Below are positions 8,675-18,028 of a DNA stretch of 41,166 nucleotides, one piece after another (positions within the stretch are counted from its first letter, which is position 1; each line of letters begins with the position of its first letter). The notes under the pieces are model-generated. The model was not told the DNA's origin. It saw only the letters and a program-made list of their open reading frames with translations, and searched no databases. This DNA comes from an uncultured Alphaproteobacteria bacterium (GTDB lineage Bacteria > Pseudomonadota > Alphaproteobacteria > Micropepsales > Micropepsaceae), in NCBI GenBank assembly GCA_902825865.1, contig CADECX010000014.1:35152-76317 (forward strand), written 5' to 3'. Both the position numbers and the translations under genes were made by a program.

Positions 8675-8699
8675 GGGGCCGGTCCGCCGGACCGGCCCC
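8675..8699 (+). terminator. Strong hairpin between convergent genes
   Basis: GGGGCCGGTCC (8675-8685), a GCC loop and GGACCGGCCCC (8689-8699) form a perfect 11-base-pair GC-rich stem starting six bases after the OmpA-type stop codon. The following bases are GCTTTCCT, only a short T-run. It lies between two converging genes and may stop transcription from the plus strand, perhaps from both. Confidence 0.7.
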
Positions 8700-8729
8700 G
8701 CTTTCCTGCGATAGCCGTCCATAGAATTG

Positions 8730-9398
8730 TCAACGATTCGACGGAACTTTGCGCAACCCCAAAAGATCCGACCAGCGCCAATCGCTTGAGCCGATGGCGA
8801 AGCGGGTATTTCCGTCCGCCAGGGACAGCAGCACCGGTTGGCGCATCCGCTCATTGCGGCAAGCTTCCGGCGCGAAAGCCACTTCCCACATGATCGCCTC
8901 GCGCACGGCGGAAAGGCCCTTGCCGTCCTGTCCACCAACCCGCACCCAATCGCCATTCCACATCATCACGGCCTTGCCCATGCGATTGGCGCCTTGCACC
9001 GCGGTATACACCAGCCGGTCGCGCCGCAGCGCCTGTTGTACAGCCCGCCCCAAATCGCAGGCGCCGCCGCCGCCACCGCCGCCTTCGCCCACGCTGGCCG
9101 CTCCGGCAAGCTGAGATTCGCTTAACAGGTCCGAAGTGTCCTGCACCTGGAAGGTGACCCGGGTCGGGACGGGCGAGACCGGACGCACCATGACGGGCTC
9201 GAGTGTGTCGCCGCGCCCACCAGCTTCATCCGGCGGACCCGGTGGCGTGGGCTTGGTCGGCACACTGACCAGTATGGCGGGCGGCTGCGGCTTCAGCGGT
9301 TTTTGCACATGCGGCCACAGCAAGGCGGCGAACACCGTCAAATGCACGCCGGCGCAACAGGACCAGGCCAACATACGGTCGCGCCTTTGGACCCGCAT
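8730..9398 (-). CDS. TonB-like proline-rich membrane protein
   Basis: 222 residues from the ATG at 9398, which has a good ribosome site (GAGGAAAG, complement of 9409-9416) ten bases upstream; the frame stays open to a TTG at 9470 and an ATG at 9440, which are possible but less well supported. One membrane segment (LAWSCCAGVHLTVFAALLW, about residues 10-28) is followed by a Pro-rich stretch (QKPLKPQPP, KPTPPGPP), as in energy transducers of the TonB class. A run of seven glycines precedes a C-terminal domain that I do not recognise; it is not the standard TonB C-terminal domain. Function beyond membrane-anchored, periplasm-spanning protein is unknown. Confidence 0.62.
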   Translation of the reverse strand: MRVQRRDRMLAWSCCAGVHLTVFAALLWPHVQKPLKPQPPAILVSVPTKPTPPGPPDEAGGRGDTLEPVMVRPVSPVPTRVTFQVQDTSDLLSESQLAGAASVGEGGGGGGGACDLGRAVQQALRRDRLVYTAVQGANRMGKAVMMWNGDWVRVGGQDGKGLSAVREAIMWEVAFAPEACRNERMRQPVLLSLADGNTRFAIGSSDWRWSDLLGLRKVPSNR

Positions 9399-9632
9399 GG
9401 ACTCGGCACTTTCCTCAGACGCTTGGTTTTCGCGGCGCATTTTCAAATGCGGGCTGCCTTTCCTGCTCAATATACGTCCAGCAAGCTGCGCCTAGTAGAG
9501 GAGCATGAGCTCGCGGCAGGAACGTGGCGAGACCGTGCCCGATGTTCACAATCGCCGTTGTTAACTTGTCTTTCTGCCGGGTTTTCCGAACAATTTTAAC
9601 TGTTTCGGCCTGGAGCAGATGAAATTGCGCGA

Positions 9633-10409
9633 TCAGCTCAGCGCCTGGGTGAGTCCGTCCACGGCCAGTTCCTGTCCGGTCACATTGGCGGCCAGATCGC
9701 TGGCGGCGAACAGCGCCATATTGGCGATATCGCGGGCGGTGACCATCCGGCCAAGCGCGGCCTGTTTGGTATAGGTCTGGGTCATCTCGTCCACCGATTT
9801 GCCCGACGCTTTTGCCTTGGCGGCAATCACGGCGCGAATGCGCGGACCGTCCACCGCGCCGGGCAGAATCGCGTTGACCCGGATGCCGTCGCGGCCAAGT
9901 TCGATCGCCAAGGTTTTGGTAAGCCCGACCACGGCCCATTTGGAGGCGGAATAGGGCGCGCGTCCCGGCATTCCCAAATGGCCCGCGGCGGATGCCAGAT
10001 TGATGATCGAGGGGCCGCTGCCATTGCGAAGACGCGGCACCGCCTGGCGAATGCAGAGAAACTGACCCGTCAGGTTGACCGCCAAGGTCCGCTCCCAATC
10101 CGCCAAAGACAGCGTCTCCACACCGCCGGTGGGTCCCGCAATGCCGGCATTGTTGACCAGCACGTCCAAGCCGCCGAGTTTCTGGTCCAGCAATGCAAAC
10201 ATCGCCGCGACGTCATTCTCGCGCGAGACATCGGCGATGCAGCTGTGAATAGCGGGCAATTCTTTGGCGAGACGTTCCAGGCTTTCAGGCTGAATATCGC
10301 AGACCATGACATTGGCGCCGGCGGCGGCGAAAGCGCGCGTGATTTCCAGACCGATCCCGTCGCCGCCGGCCGTCACCAACACGCGCTTTCCGGATAGGTC
10401 AGCCCACAT
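9633..10409 (-). CDS. SDR-family oxidoreductase
   Basis: 258 residues, the classical SDR length. Seen: cofactor motif TAGGDGIG at residues 13-20 (Gly-rich, NAD(P)-binding), NNAG around 87, catalytic Ser in NLASAAGHLG and the YSASK active-site pair. Asp at the end of the second strand (VMVCDIQ) favours NAD over NADP. It is the last gene of a minus-strand operon: the upstream hydroxyacid oxidase stops eight bases before this start. It probably oxidises a hydroxy group on the same substrate or product that the operon handles. The exact substrate cannot be read from sequence. Confidence 0.9.
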   Translation of the reverse strand: MWADLSGKRVLVTAGGDGIGLEITRAFAAAGANVMVCDIQPESLERLAKELPAIHSCIADVSRENDVAAMFALLDQKLGGLDVLVNNAGIAGPTGGVETLSLADWERTLAVNLTGQFLCIRQAVPRLRNGSGPSIINLASAAGHLGMPGRAPYSASKWAVVGLTKTLAIELGRDGIRVNAILPGAVDGPRIRAVIAAKAKASGKSVDEMTQTYTKQAALGRMVTARDIANMALFAASDLAANVTGQELAVDGLTQALS

Positions 10410-10417
10410 TTTCGCTC

Positions 10418-11566
10418 CTAGGGACGGGTAAGGGCCAGATCGCTGTCGAGCGCGCGCACATCGCTTTGGCCCGTCAGCGACATGGCCACTTCCAGTTCCT
10501 CTTTCATGATGGCGAGCATTTGGGAGACGCCGGCCTCGCCCCGCGCGGCCAGGGCATAGGCCCAGGCCCGTCCCAACAGCACGCTGTCGGCGCCCAGCGC
10601 CAGCGCACGTAGGACATCAAGCCCCGAACGGACGCCGCCATCCAGCATCAGCGTGGTTCGTCCCCCGACGGCATCGCGCACGGCGGGAAGCGCGGCAATG
10701 CTGGACAGCGAGCCGTCCAATTGCCGCCCGCCATGGTTGGAAACCACGATCCCGTCCATGCCTTCTTCCACGGCGCGCACGGCATCGCCCGGATCGGTGA
10801 TGCCCTTCAAAACCAGTTTGCCTTTCCAATGCTGGCGCAACCAGGCGATGTCCTTGTAGGTCACGGAGGGATCGAAATTGCGCGCCACCCAGGCCTGGAA
10901 TTGTTTCAAGCCCGCGCCGCCCGGCATGGCGGGCGCGACATTGCCGATGGTCAGCGGCCTTCCCAACACACCGACATCCAGCGCCCAAGCCGGATGAGAC
11001 AGAATGTCGAGCAGCCGGTCGGGCCGCTGCAACAGGCTTTGCGATCCCGCCAATCCGCCGATCCGGTCGCGATAGCGTATGCCGTTGATCGCCAGGTCGA
11101 CGGTGAGGAACAGCGTGTCGATGCCGCACTTTTCCATGCGCAGCAGAAAGTCCTTCATGAAGCCGCGGTCGCGGATGATGTAGAGCTGCATCCAGAAAGA
11201 TTGTGCGCTGGCCGCGCGCACTTCCTCGACCGGGCAGCAGGACATGGTGGAAAGAACCATGGGTATGCCGGCTTTCTCGGCGGCGCGCACCGCCTGGGTC
11301 TCGCCCCGGCGGCGGTAAAAGCCGGCAATGCCGATCGGCGACAGCGCAATGGGCAGCGCCATGTCGCGGCCGAACAGCTGCGTGCCCAACTTCAGGTTCG
11401 ATACGTCGCGCAGCACCTTTTGGCGCAAGGTCACGGACTTGAAGTCATCGACATTGCGGCGCAGCGTGTGCTCGTCATAGCTGCCGCCGTCGATATATTC
11501 GAAGATAAAACTCGGCAGGCGTTTCTGGGCCGCGTCGCGGAATCCGTTGTAATTGACGATTTTCAT
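10418..11566 (-). CDS. FMN-dependent alpha-hydroxyacid dehydrogenase/oxidase (LldD/glycolate oxidase family)
   Basis: 382 residues, normal for this TIM-barrel family. Seen: FEYIDGGSYDE near residues 23-33, the catalytic histidine motif SNHGGRQLD, and the phosphate-binding LDGGVRSG and LLGRAWAYALAARGE near the C-terminus. Members oxidise L-lactate, glycolate, mandelate and similar 2-hydroxyacids to 2-oxoacids with FMN. It lies four bases after the stop of the MFS transporter gene and eight before the SDR gene. Import of an organic anion followed by FMN- and NAD-linked oxidation is the likely logic of the operon. Confidence 0.92.
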   Translation of the reverse strand: MKIVNYNGFRDAAQKRLPSFIFEYIDGGSYDEHTLRRNVDDFKSVTLRQKVLRDVSNLKLGTQLFGRDMALPIALSPIGIAGFYRRRGETQAVRAAEKAGIPMVLSTMSCCPVEEVRAASAQSFWMQLYIIRDRGFMKDFLLRMEKCGIDTLFLTVDLAINGIRYRDRIGGLAGSQSLLQRPDRLLDILSHPAWALDVGVLGRPLTIGNVAPAMPGGAGLKQFQAWVARNFDPSVTYKDIAWLRQHWKGKLVLKGITDPGDAVRAVEEGMDGIVVSNHGGRQLDGSLSSIAALPAVRDAVGGRTTLMLDGGVRSGLDVLRALALGADSVLLGRAWAYALAARGEAGVSQMLAIMKEELEVAMSLTGQSDVRALDSDLALTRP

Positions 11567-11570
11567 GGCT

Positions 11571-12836
11571 TCAGGCGGCTGGCTCGCGGGGTGTCAGGGG
11601 TTTGATATCCTCTATCACAAACAGATAGACCACGGCGCCCAAAATACAAAAACCTCCCGCCACCATCAGCGGTATGACGAAGGAGCCGCCGGTGATGGTC
11701 AGCATCAGGCCGGTGAAGGTGGTTGTGACAACGCCGGCGAGATTGGAGGCGAAATTCTGGATGCCGCCGATGGACGCGACATGGGCGGGTGAGGGCGCCA
11801 CGTCGGCCGGCAAGGACCAGATGCTGGCGGCGGTAAAGGCAAGGCTGCCATAAGCCACCGCGAAAAAGGCGAGTGCGACATAGGCGTTGGGCGCGAAGAC
11901 GGACAGGGTGATGACCGAGGACATCAGCATGCCGCCGACCAAACATGTTTTTCGCGCCGCGGTCAGGCTCCAGCCGCGGCGGTACAGCGCGTCGGAGGTA
12001 AAGCCTCCCAGCCATCCGGACGGAATCGCGACCAGTCCCGGCAGCAGGCCCAGCGTGCCCAGCTCCTTCAGCGAGAAGCCGCGCGCCTGGATCAGATAGG
12101 TGGGAAACCAGGTGATGAAAAAGTAGATCACGAAATTCAGGCAGAAGAAGCCGATCATCATGCCCCAGATGGTGCGGTAGCCGAACAGCGATCCCCAGGA
12201 CACTTTGGGGCCTGCCGGCGTGGTGCCGCGCTCGGCCTGCAGGGCGGCAAGCTGCTCCGGCGTGACCGAGGGATGGTTTTCGGGATCACGATAATAGGCA
12301 AGCCAGATGGCCACCCAGACGATGCCCAGCAGCCCGGTCACCACGAAAGACATGCGCCAGCCGAAACTGCCGATGATCCAGGCGACCAGCGGCAGCGACA
12401 GAGCGGCGCCGATGCGCGAGCCGCTGTCGAAGATGCTGGCGGCGATGGCCCGTTCGCTGCGCGGAAACCAGGCCATATTGATCTTGGTGCCGGCTGGATA
12501 AGCGCCCGCCTCGCCGACACCCAAGAGCAACCGGTAACCGGTCAGCGAGGCGATGCCGTGCGCCGTGGCGGTGAGGACGGTGGCGATCGACCACCATGTC
12601 ACGGCGGCGGCCAGAGCGATGCGCGCCCCGACCTTGTCGGCGAACCAGCCGAACGGCAATTGGAATGTCGCATAGGTCCAGAAGAAGGCGCCCAGGATCA
12701 CGCCCATGATGGTGGCGTCGATGCCGAGCTCTTTTTGGATGAAAGGGGCGGCGACCGCGAGATTGGCGCGATCGATATAATTGATCGCCATCGCCGCGCA
12801 GCCCATGAACATCATGAGCCATCTAAGCCTGGGCAT
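11571..12836 (-). CDS. MFS transporter, anion:cation symporter-like
   Basis: 421 residues from the ATG at 12836, which has AGGGGAAAG just upstream; a longer frame exists but its extra N-terminus is not protein-like for this family. About twelve membrane segments are evident. INYIDRANLAVAAPFI in the first helix and FGWFADKVGAR between helices 2 and 3 are typical of the ACS subfamily, which takes up sugar acids such as glucarate, galactonate or hexuronates, or phthalate-type anions, with protons. It is the first gene of the minus-strand operon with the hydroxyacid oxidase and SDR. A 2-hydroxy sugar acid is a plausible substrate but is inferred. Confidence 0.88.
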   Translation of the reverse strand: MPRLRWLMMFMGCAAMAINYIDRANLAVAAPFIQKELGIDATIMGVILGAFFWTYATFQLPFGWFADKVGARIALAAAVTWWSIATVLTATAHGIASLTGYRLLLGVGEAGAYPAGTKINMAWFPRSERAIAASIFDSGSRIGAALSLPLVAWIIGSFGWRMSFVVTGLLGIVWVAIWLAYYRDPENHPSVTPEQLAALQAERGTTPAGPKVSWGSLFGYRTIWGMMIGFFCLNFVIYFFITWFPTYLIQARGFSLKELGTLGLLPGLVAIPSGWLGGFTSDALYRRGWSLTAARKTCLVGGMLMSSVITLSVFAPNAYVALAFFAVAYGSLAFTAASIWSLPADVAPSPAHVASIGGIQNFASNLAGVVTTTFTGLMLTITGGSFVIPLMVAGGFCILGAVVYLFVIEDIKPLTPREPAA

Positions 12837-13038
12837 GCGCTTTCCCCTGTTGTTCTCTTTTTGGTGGACCCCAGGGAACATCAAATTGCCGTTGGCACAC
12901 AAGCCCAGCCGCAAGCAAAGCTGCATTTCAACCGGCGGAGGCGCGGTTTTTGCGATTGCGATATCCCTTTAGGGCTGGCGGGATGGGGAATTCCATGCAC
13001 ACTTCCGGCTCTCGTTCAGAAACATAAGGAGAGCGGGA

Positions 13039-13773
13039 ATGGTCAGGACGATGTTCGCGGCGGCGTTGCTGCTCGCATGGCCTTGCGCTGCCTTAGCCGA
13101 CATCACCGTCTTTACCTCGGGGGGCACCAATCCGGGGCTGCGCACGCTCTCCGCCGCCTGGACGGCCGAGACCGGCAAGCAGGTCAATATCGTGGGCGGG
13201 ACCGTTACCAGGGCCCGCGACAATGTGAAGAACAAGGTGCCGGGCGACTTGGTGCTGCTGCCGCTGCCGGAATTGACCGAGGTCAAGGACAATCTCAAGT
13301 CCGGGCCGTTCACTCCGGTGGGGCGCGTCAATTTCGGCCTGGCGGTCAAGGCGGGGGCGCCGCATCCCGACATTTCGACCTTGGCGAAATTCATCGCCGT
13401 GCTCAAAGGCGCCAGTGGCGTCGGCTTCACCGATCCGGCGCGCGGCAGCGCGGCCGGCAAGATGGTCGCCGACCTTTTGGCGCGGCCCGATTTTGCCGGC
13501 GTCAAGCCGATGCCGATCGCCGGCACGCCCGGCCTGGCGATTGCCCGCGACGGTATCCAATACGGTCTGGGACCGATCTCGGAAGAAATAACGGTGCCCG
13601 GTGTCGAAGTGGTGGGCGTGATGCCCAAAGAGATAGAGATGCATTTCGACTATACGGCCGCGGTCACCGGCTATGCGGCGCAGCCCGAGGAAGCCGCCGC
13701 ATTCCTGGCCTATATCACGCGGCCTCAGGCGCGGGGCGCCTGGAAGGATACCGGCGTCGAGAATCCGTCCTAG
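13039..13773 (+). CDS. ModA-like periplasmic substrate-binding protein
   Basis: 244 residues with a clear Sec signal peptide (first ~20 residues, ending CAALA). The start ATG is preceded by AAGGAG at a normal distance. The mature sequence follows the type II periplasmic-binding fold seen in molybdate-binding ModA proteins: ITVFTSGG at its start, VGRVNFGLAVKAGAPHPDISTL and a GVGFTDPARGSAAGKMV hinge region. No ABC permease or ATPase gene is adjacent, so it is an orphan binding protein. The next two genes encode a molybdenum hydroxylase, which makes a link to molybdate tempting. Such orphans also bind other oxyanions or organic acids, so the ligand is open. Confidence 0.78.
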   Translation: MVRTMFAAALLLAWPCAALADITVFTSGGTNPGLRTLSAAWTAETGKQVNIVGGTVTRARDNVKNKVPGDLVLLPLPELTEVKDNLKSGPFTPVGRVNFGLAVKAGAPHPDISTLAKFIAVLKGASGVGFTDPARGSAAGKMVADLLARPDFAGVKPMPIAGTPGLAIARDGIQYGLGPISEEITVPGVEVVGVMPKEIEMHFDYTAAVTGYAAQPEEAAAFLAYITRPQARGAWKDTGVENPS

Positions 13774-13919
13774 CGGTTCTAATGCTTTGATTGTATTCGC
13801 CGAGTCCGGTTCCGCCGGCACCGGCGGCGTGCACTTGCCATACTTGAACGCCGCCGCTGCATCGTGCCATCCTTCGCGCGTCATTTCACAAGTCGCCAAC
13901 CCATGCAGGTAGAAGCGAC

Positions 13920-14384
13920 ATGACTGCACTCACTCTACGCGTGAACGGCCGTGACCGGACCGTGGATCTCGGCGATCCGGATACGCCGCTGCTTTATGTG
14001 CTGCGCGACGATTTTGCGCTGCACGGCCCGAAATTCGGTTGCGGACTTGGCCAATGTGGTTCCTGCGCCGTGATCGTGGACGGCCAGGCGGTACGTTCCT
14101 GCATGACCAAGGCGGCATCCGTCGCCGGCAAGACAATCGTCACCCTGGAGGGCTTGGGTAGTCCAGATAAGCCAAGCAAGGTCCAAGCCGCCTTCATCGC
14201 CGAGGCCGCCGCCCAGTGCGGTTATTGCACCAATGGCATGATCATGACGGCGACGGCGCTTCTGGGCCGCAACCCCCGTCCCAGCGAGGCCGAGGTCCGT
14301 ACCGCGCTTGCCAGCAATCTGTGCCGCTGCGGCAGTCATGTGCGGGTCGTCGCGGCGGTGCTGCGCGCCGCCAAGGAGGGCTGA
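13920..14384 (+). CDS. [2Fe-2S] small subunit of a molybdenum hydroxylase (IorA/CoxS type)
   Basis: 154 residues. All eight cluster cysteines are present: a plant-ferredoxin-type cluster at C41, C46, C49 and C61, and the second cluster at C100, C103, C135 and C137 (CGYCTNGM and NLCRCGSH). This subunit passes electrons from the molybdopterin centre to an external acceptor. It lies one base before the start of the large-subunit gene. There is no separate FAD subunit, which matches the isoquinoline 1-oxidoreductase/aldehyde dehydrogenase two-subunit type that passes electrons to cytochromes. Confidence 0.93.
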   Translation: MTALTLRVNGRDRTVDLGDPDTPLLYVLRDDFALHGPKFGCGLGQCGSCAVIVDGQAVRSCMTKAASVAGKTIVTLEGLGSPDKPSKVQAAFIAEAAAQCGYCTNGMIMTATALLGRNPRPSEAEVRTALASNLCRCGSHVRVVAAVLRAAKEG

Positions 14385-14385
14385 G

Positions 14386-16587
14386 ATGAACACCATCATC
14401 GGCCGCCGCGCCTTTCTCCAGGGTACCGCCGGTCTGGTCGTCACCTTCACGATACCCTGCGGCGCGCAAGCCAGTCCGGCGACGCTCGATCCCGAAAAGG
14501 TCGATGCCTATCTGGCGATTGCGCCGGACGGAAGCGCGACCGTTTATGCCGGAAAGGTCGATCTGGGAACCGGCGCGCGCGTCGCTATTCCTCAGATTGT
14601 CGCGGAAGAGTTGGGCATGCGCCCCGAACGCATTGCGCTGGTCGAAGGCGATACCGCTTTGACGCCCAATCAGGGCGGCACCGGCGGCAGCACCGGGATC
14701 ATGGTTGGCGGCATGCAGATAAGGCAGGCGGCGGCGACGGCGCGCCAGGGGTTGATTACCCTTGCCGCCGCCCGTCTGAATCAACCGGCCGAGACTCTCG
14801 ACACCGCCGATGGAGCGGTCGTTCCGCGCGCTGGCGGTCCGGGGGTCGGCTTTGGCGCGTTGGTCGGCGGCGGCAGGTTCGATCTTGCGGTCGACAAGAA
14901 CGTCAAGCCGAAGAACCCGGACAATTATAAGGTGGTGGGAAAGTCCCTGCCGCGTCCGGATTTGCCCGCCAAACTTACCGGCCGCCATGATTATGTGCAG
15001 GATATCCGCGTCGACGGCATGCTGCATGCCCGCGTCATTCGCGCCCCCGCGATAGGCGCCAGTCTGCGCAGCGTGGATGCCGCGTCCATCGCGCATATTC
15101 CGGGCGCGCAAGTCGTGCGGGTCAAGGATTTCCTGGCGGTGGTGGCGCCGCGCGAATGGGATGCCGTCCGCGCCATGCGGGCGCTGCGCGCCAGTTGGAG
15201 CGAAACGGCGGGCCTGTCCGGTTCCCAAACCCTGTTCGACACCGTCCGCAACACCCCGGTCGCCCGTTCGGAAACGCTTCGCAATATCGGCGATGCGGCT
15301 TCCGTCTTTGCGCAAGGCGGGCGTGTGATGACCGCCTCCTATCGCTGGCCGATCCAGTCGCATGCCTCGATGGGACCGTCTTGTGCCGTGGCGGATATTC
15401 GCGCCGGCGGCGGCACGGTATGGACCGCGGCACAGGGCACGCACCGGCTGCGCCAGGTTATTTCGCAACTGTTGGGTTTGGATGCGGCCAAGCTGCGTCT
15501 GATCTATCAGGACGGCTCGGGCAGCTATGGCGGCAACGGCAATGACGATGTTGCCTTCGAAGCCGCGCTGATCTCACGCGAGCTCTCCCGGCCGGTGCGC
15601 GTGCAATGGATGCGCGAGGACGATCTGGGCTGGGATCCCAAAGGCCCGCCGCAACTGCTCGATTTGCGGGCCGCTCTGAATGCCGCCGGCGATGTCATGG
15701 CCTGGGAAACCGTGGCGATGGTGCCCCAGAACAATCCGGCGCCCACCGGCACGCCGCTGATCGCCGCGGTGGCCGCCGGGCTGGTGGACGGCTCCGGCAT
15801 GTCTTCCGGGCAGACGGCGGCCAATAGCGACCCGCCTTATCTTTTTGCCAATGTGCGGGCCGACATTAAGTGGTTGGCGGCGACGCCGCTGCGGCCCTCG
15901 GCCTTGCGCGCGCCCGGCAAGATCGGCAATGTCTTCGCGGTGGAGTGTTTTGTCGACGAGATCGCCGCCGCGACGCAGGCCGATCCCTTGCAGTTCCGCC
16001 TCAGCCGGCTCAAAGACCCGCGCGCCATCGAAGTTCTGACCCGGGTGGGACAGATGATGGCCTGGAAGCCGCGCACCACGCCGCGCCCGGTTTCCGATTG
16101 GCGGGGCGGCGCCGTGCTGCGCGGCCGCGGCATCTCTTACATGCGCTACAAGCAGAATGAGAATTATGTCGCCATGGGCATGGAGGTCGAAGTTGAGCGC
16201 AGCTCCGGCAAGGTGCGCGTGACGCGGGTGTTCTGCGCCCATGATTGCGGCCAGATGATCAATCCCGACAATGTGCGGGCGCAGGTGGAGGGATCGATCA
16301 TCCAGACCATCAGCCGCACCCTGCTGGAGGAGGTGAAGTTTGACGCGAGCCGGGTCACCACCACCGACTGGTCGAGCTATCCGATCCTGGCCTTCCCGGA
16401 TGTGCCGAAACTTGAGATCGCCTTGATCGATCGCCCGCATGAGCGCGCCCTGGGTGCGGGTGAGGCCGCGACAGCCCCGGTGGCGGCGGCGCTGGGCAAT
16501 GCGGTGTTTGATGCGACGGGCGCGCGTCTGCGTGAGGCTCCGTTCACGCCGGCGCGGGTCAAGGCGGCATTGGCGGCATCGGTCTGA
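14386..16587 (+). CDS. Molybdopterin-binding large subunit (isoquinoline 1-oxidoreductase beta-like)
   Basis: 733 residues from the ATG at 14386; AAGGAGGG lies just upstream. A Tat signal (GRRAFLQGTAGLVVTF, residues 6-21) shows export after cofactor insertion. Family landmarks: VDLGTGARVAIPQIVAEELG, GGTGGSTGIMVGG, the linker region NYKVVGKSLPRPDLPAKLTG, GSGSYGGNGNDD, and the active-site GAGEAATAP with Glu693 as the catalytic base. These enzymes hydroxylate N-heterocycles or oxidise aldehydes with water as the oxygen source. The GGNG segment stands where related enzymes carry GG(G)FG. Substrate unknown. A c-type cytochrome acceptor would fit the cytochrome operon further downstream. Confidence 0.9.
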   Translation: MNTIIGRRAFLQGTAGLVVTFTIPCGAQASPATLDPEKVDAYLAIAPDGSATVYAGKVDLGTGARVAIPQIVAEELGMRPERIALVEGDTALTPNQGGTGGSTGIMVGGMQIRQAAATARQGLITLAAARLNQPAETLDTADGAVVPRAGGPGVGFGALVGGGRFDLAVDKNVKPKNPDNYKVVGKSLPRPDLPAKLTGRHDYVQDIRVDGMLHARVIRAPAIGASLRSVDAASIAHIPGAQVVRVKDFLAVVAPREWDAVRAMRALRASWSETAGLSGSQTLFDTVRNTPVARSETLRNIGDAASVFAQGGRVMTASYRWPIQSHASMGPSCAVADIRAGGGTVWTAAQGTHRLRQVISQLLGLDAAKLRLIYQDGSGSYGGNGNDDVAFEAALISRELSRPVRVQWMREDDLGWDPKGPPQLLDLRAALNAAGDVMAWETVAMVPQNNPAPTGTPLIAAVAAGLVDGSGMSSGQTAANSDPPYLFANVRADIKWLAATPLRPSALRAPGKIGNVFAVECFVDEIAAATQADPLQFRLSRLKDPRAIEVLTRVGQMMAWKPRTTPRPVSDWRGGAVLRGRGISYMRYKQNENYVAMGMEVEVERSSGKVRVTRVFCAHDCGQMINPDNVRAQVEGSIIQTISRTLLEEVKFDASRVTTTDWSSYPILAFPDVPKLEIALIDRPHERALGAGEAATAPVAAALGNAVFDATGARLREAPFTPARVKAALAASV

Positions 16588-16647
16588 ACGAAAGCGATCA
16601 CAACAAAAAGAGTGTCACCAAGTAACAAGACACGCAGGGGACTAGAC

Positions 16648-17997
16648 ATGAAATACCGTTATCTGGCCGGTGGCGCATGCGCCATTCTGTTCACCGCGAC
16701 CATGGCCTTGTCGCAAACCAACGGCGCAGCATCCTCCGGCCCGGCGGCGAACGGCTCGCCCGCCTGGTATCTGGGCGAGATGCAAGGCATGATCCAGACA
16801 CGGATACAGCCCACATCCGATCTGGGCATGGCCGGTTGCGCGGACGACATCAAGAAATACTGCAGCCGCACCACCGGCGCGCGTTACTGCCTGCTGCAGA
16901 ATGCGGCCAAACTGTCGGCACAATGCAGGGAATCGGCGTCCGCCCAGGAAACCGTCAGCCTGAAAAATACGCTGGGCACGCCCTATTGCTACAAATCGCC
17001 GGTTTGCGATCCGCCCAAGGACCGCGGCGGCAACCGCTTGGGCGTGAAGCCGGTGCTGTGGAAACAAACCATGGGCTACAGCTTTTCTTATCCCATCGCT
17101 TCACCCGAAGGCGAACGCTACGGCATGGTGGCCGTCGCCAACGATTCCAAGGACAATCTCTGGGGCTTGCAGCGCAATCCGATCGGCCGGCCGCAATTGT
17201 TCAAGTGGGACAGGAACGGCAAGCTGCTGCTGTCCATCGGCGACAATGTGATCACGCATCACGCCAAGGCACATGGCATTGCGGTCGATGCCCAGGACAA
17301 TCTCTGGATCACCGATGCGGCCGGGGCCACCGTCAAGAAGATCAGCCCAGACGGAAAACTGTTGATGACCGTCGGCGTGCGCGGGCATCGCGGCGACTGG
17401 GACGAGGCCAAGGGACAGCGTTATCTCTGGGAACCTTTGATGGTCGGCTTCAACGCTCAGGGCGATGTCTATATCGCCCAGGGCCATGGCCATGAAAGTC
17501 CCAATGACACCGACTCCAGCGATCTCACCAACAATAGCGGTGCCGCGCGCATCCTGCGCTTGGACAAGAACGGCAAGTTCATCCAGCAATGGTGGGGCAA
17601 TGCGGTGGGGCAGGGCAAGTTCGTCATGGCGCATGGCTTTGCCGTCGATCCCAGAAACGGCGATGTCTATATCGGCGACCGCGAGGATTACCGCGTCGTG
17701 GTCTATACAAGCGACGGCAAGTTCCTCCGAACCATGCAGACGCGCAACCTGATCTGCGCGCTGTATTTCGACAAACAGGGCAATCTCTGGCTTGCCTCGG
17801 GCTGGGACGGCCAGTTCCTCAAGATCAACAAGCAGACCGGCCAGGTGCTGGGCGCAATCGGCAACGGCAATGGAACCGGCGAGGGCCAGTTCCTGGAGGC
17901 GTCCTATCTGACAGCGGATTCGCAAGGCAATCTGTGGACCGGTGACACCGCGCGGGGCCGGATCACCAGGATGGTTGCACCTCAAAATCACAAATGA
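16648..17997 (+). CDS. Exported Cys-rich (GLG1-like) plus NHL beta-propeller protein
   Basis: 449 residues from the ATG at 16648 (GCAGGGG upstream); an in-frame GTG at 16612 is less likely because the signal peptide begins at 16648. After the signal (first ~22 residues) comes a short domain with Cys64, Cys72, Cys81 and Cys93 in the pattern C-x-x-D-I...C...CLL.N...LS..C, which resembles the GLG1/cysteine-rich repeat. The rest is a propeller made of NHL-type repeats: GIAVDAQDNLWITDA, GDVYIAQGHG, GFAVDPRNGDVYIGDR, FDKQGNLWLASGWDG. Propellers of this class bind ligands or act as lyases or hydrolases. It sits 60 bases after the molybdenum enzyme and 31 before the hydrolase gene. Confidence 0.75.
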   Translation: MKYRYLAGGACAILFTATMALSQTNGAASSGPAANGSPAWYLGEMQGMIQTRIQPTSDLGMAGCADDIKKYCSRTTGARYCLLQNAAKLSAQCRESASAQETVSLKNTLGTPYCYKSPVCDPPKDRGGNRLGVKPVLWKQTMGYSFSYPIASPEGERYGMVAVANDSKDNLWGLQRNPIGRPQLFKWDRNGKLLLSIGDNVITHHAKAHGIAVDAQDNLWITDAAGATVKKISPDGKLLMTVGVRGHRGDWDEAKGQRYLWEPLMVGFNAQGDVYIAQGHGHESPNDTDSSDLTNNSGAARILRLDKNGKFIQQWWGNAVGQGKFVMAHGFAVDPRNGDVYIGDREDYRVVVYTSDGKFLRTMQTRNLICALYFDKQGNLWLASGWDGQFLKINKQTGQVLGAIGNGNGTGEGQFLEASYLTADSQGNLWTGDTARGRITRMVAPQNHK

Positions 17998-18028
17998 AGA
18001 AACCTCGTCTACAAAAAGGAATATGAGC

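Noticed and set aside
10721..11605. A 294-codon plus-strand frame opposite the hydroxyacid oxidase
   Set aside because: The minus strand encodes all active-site motifs of the FMN oxidase; the plus frame is its mirror.
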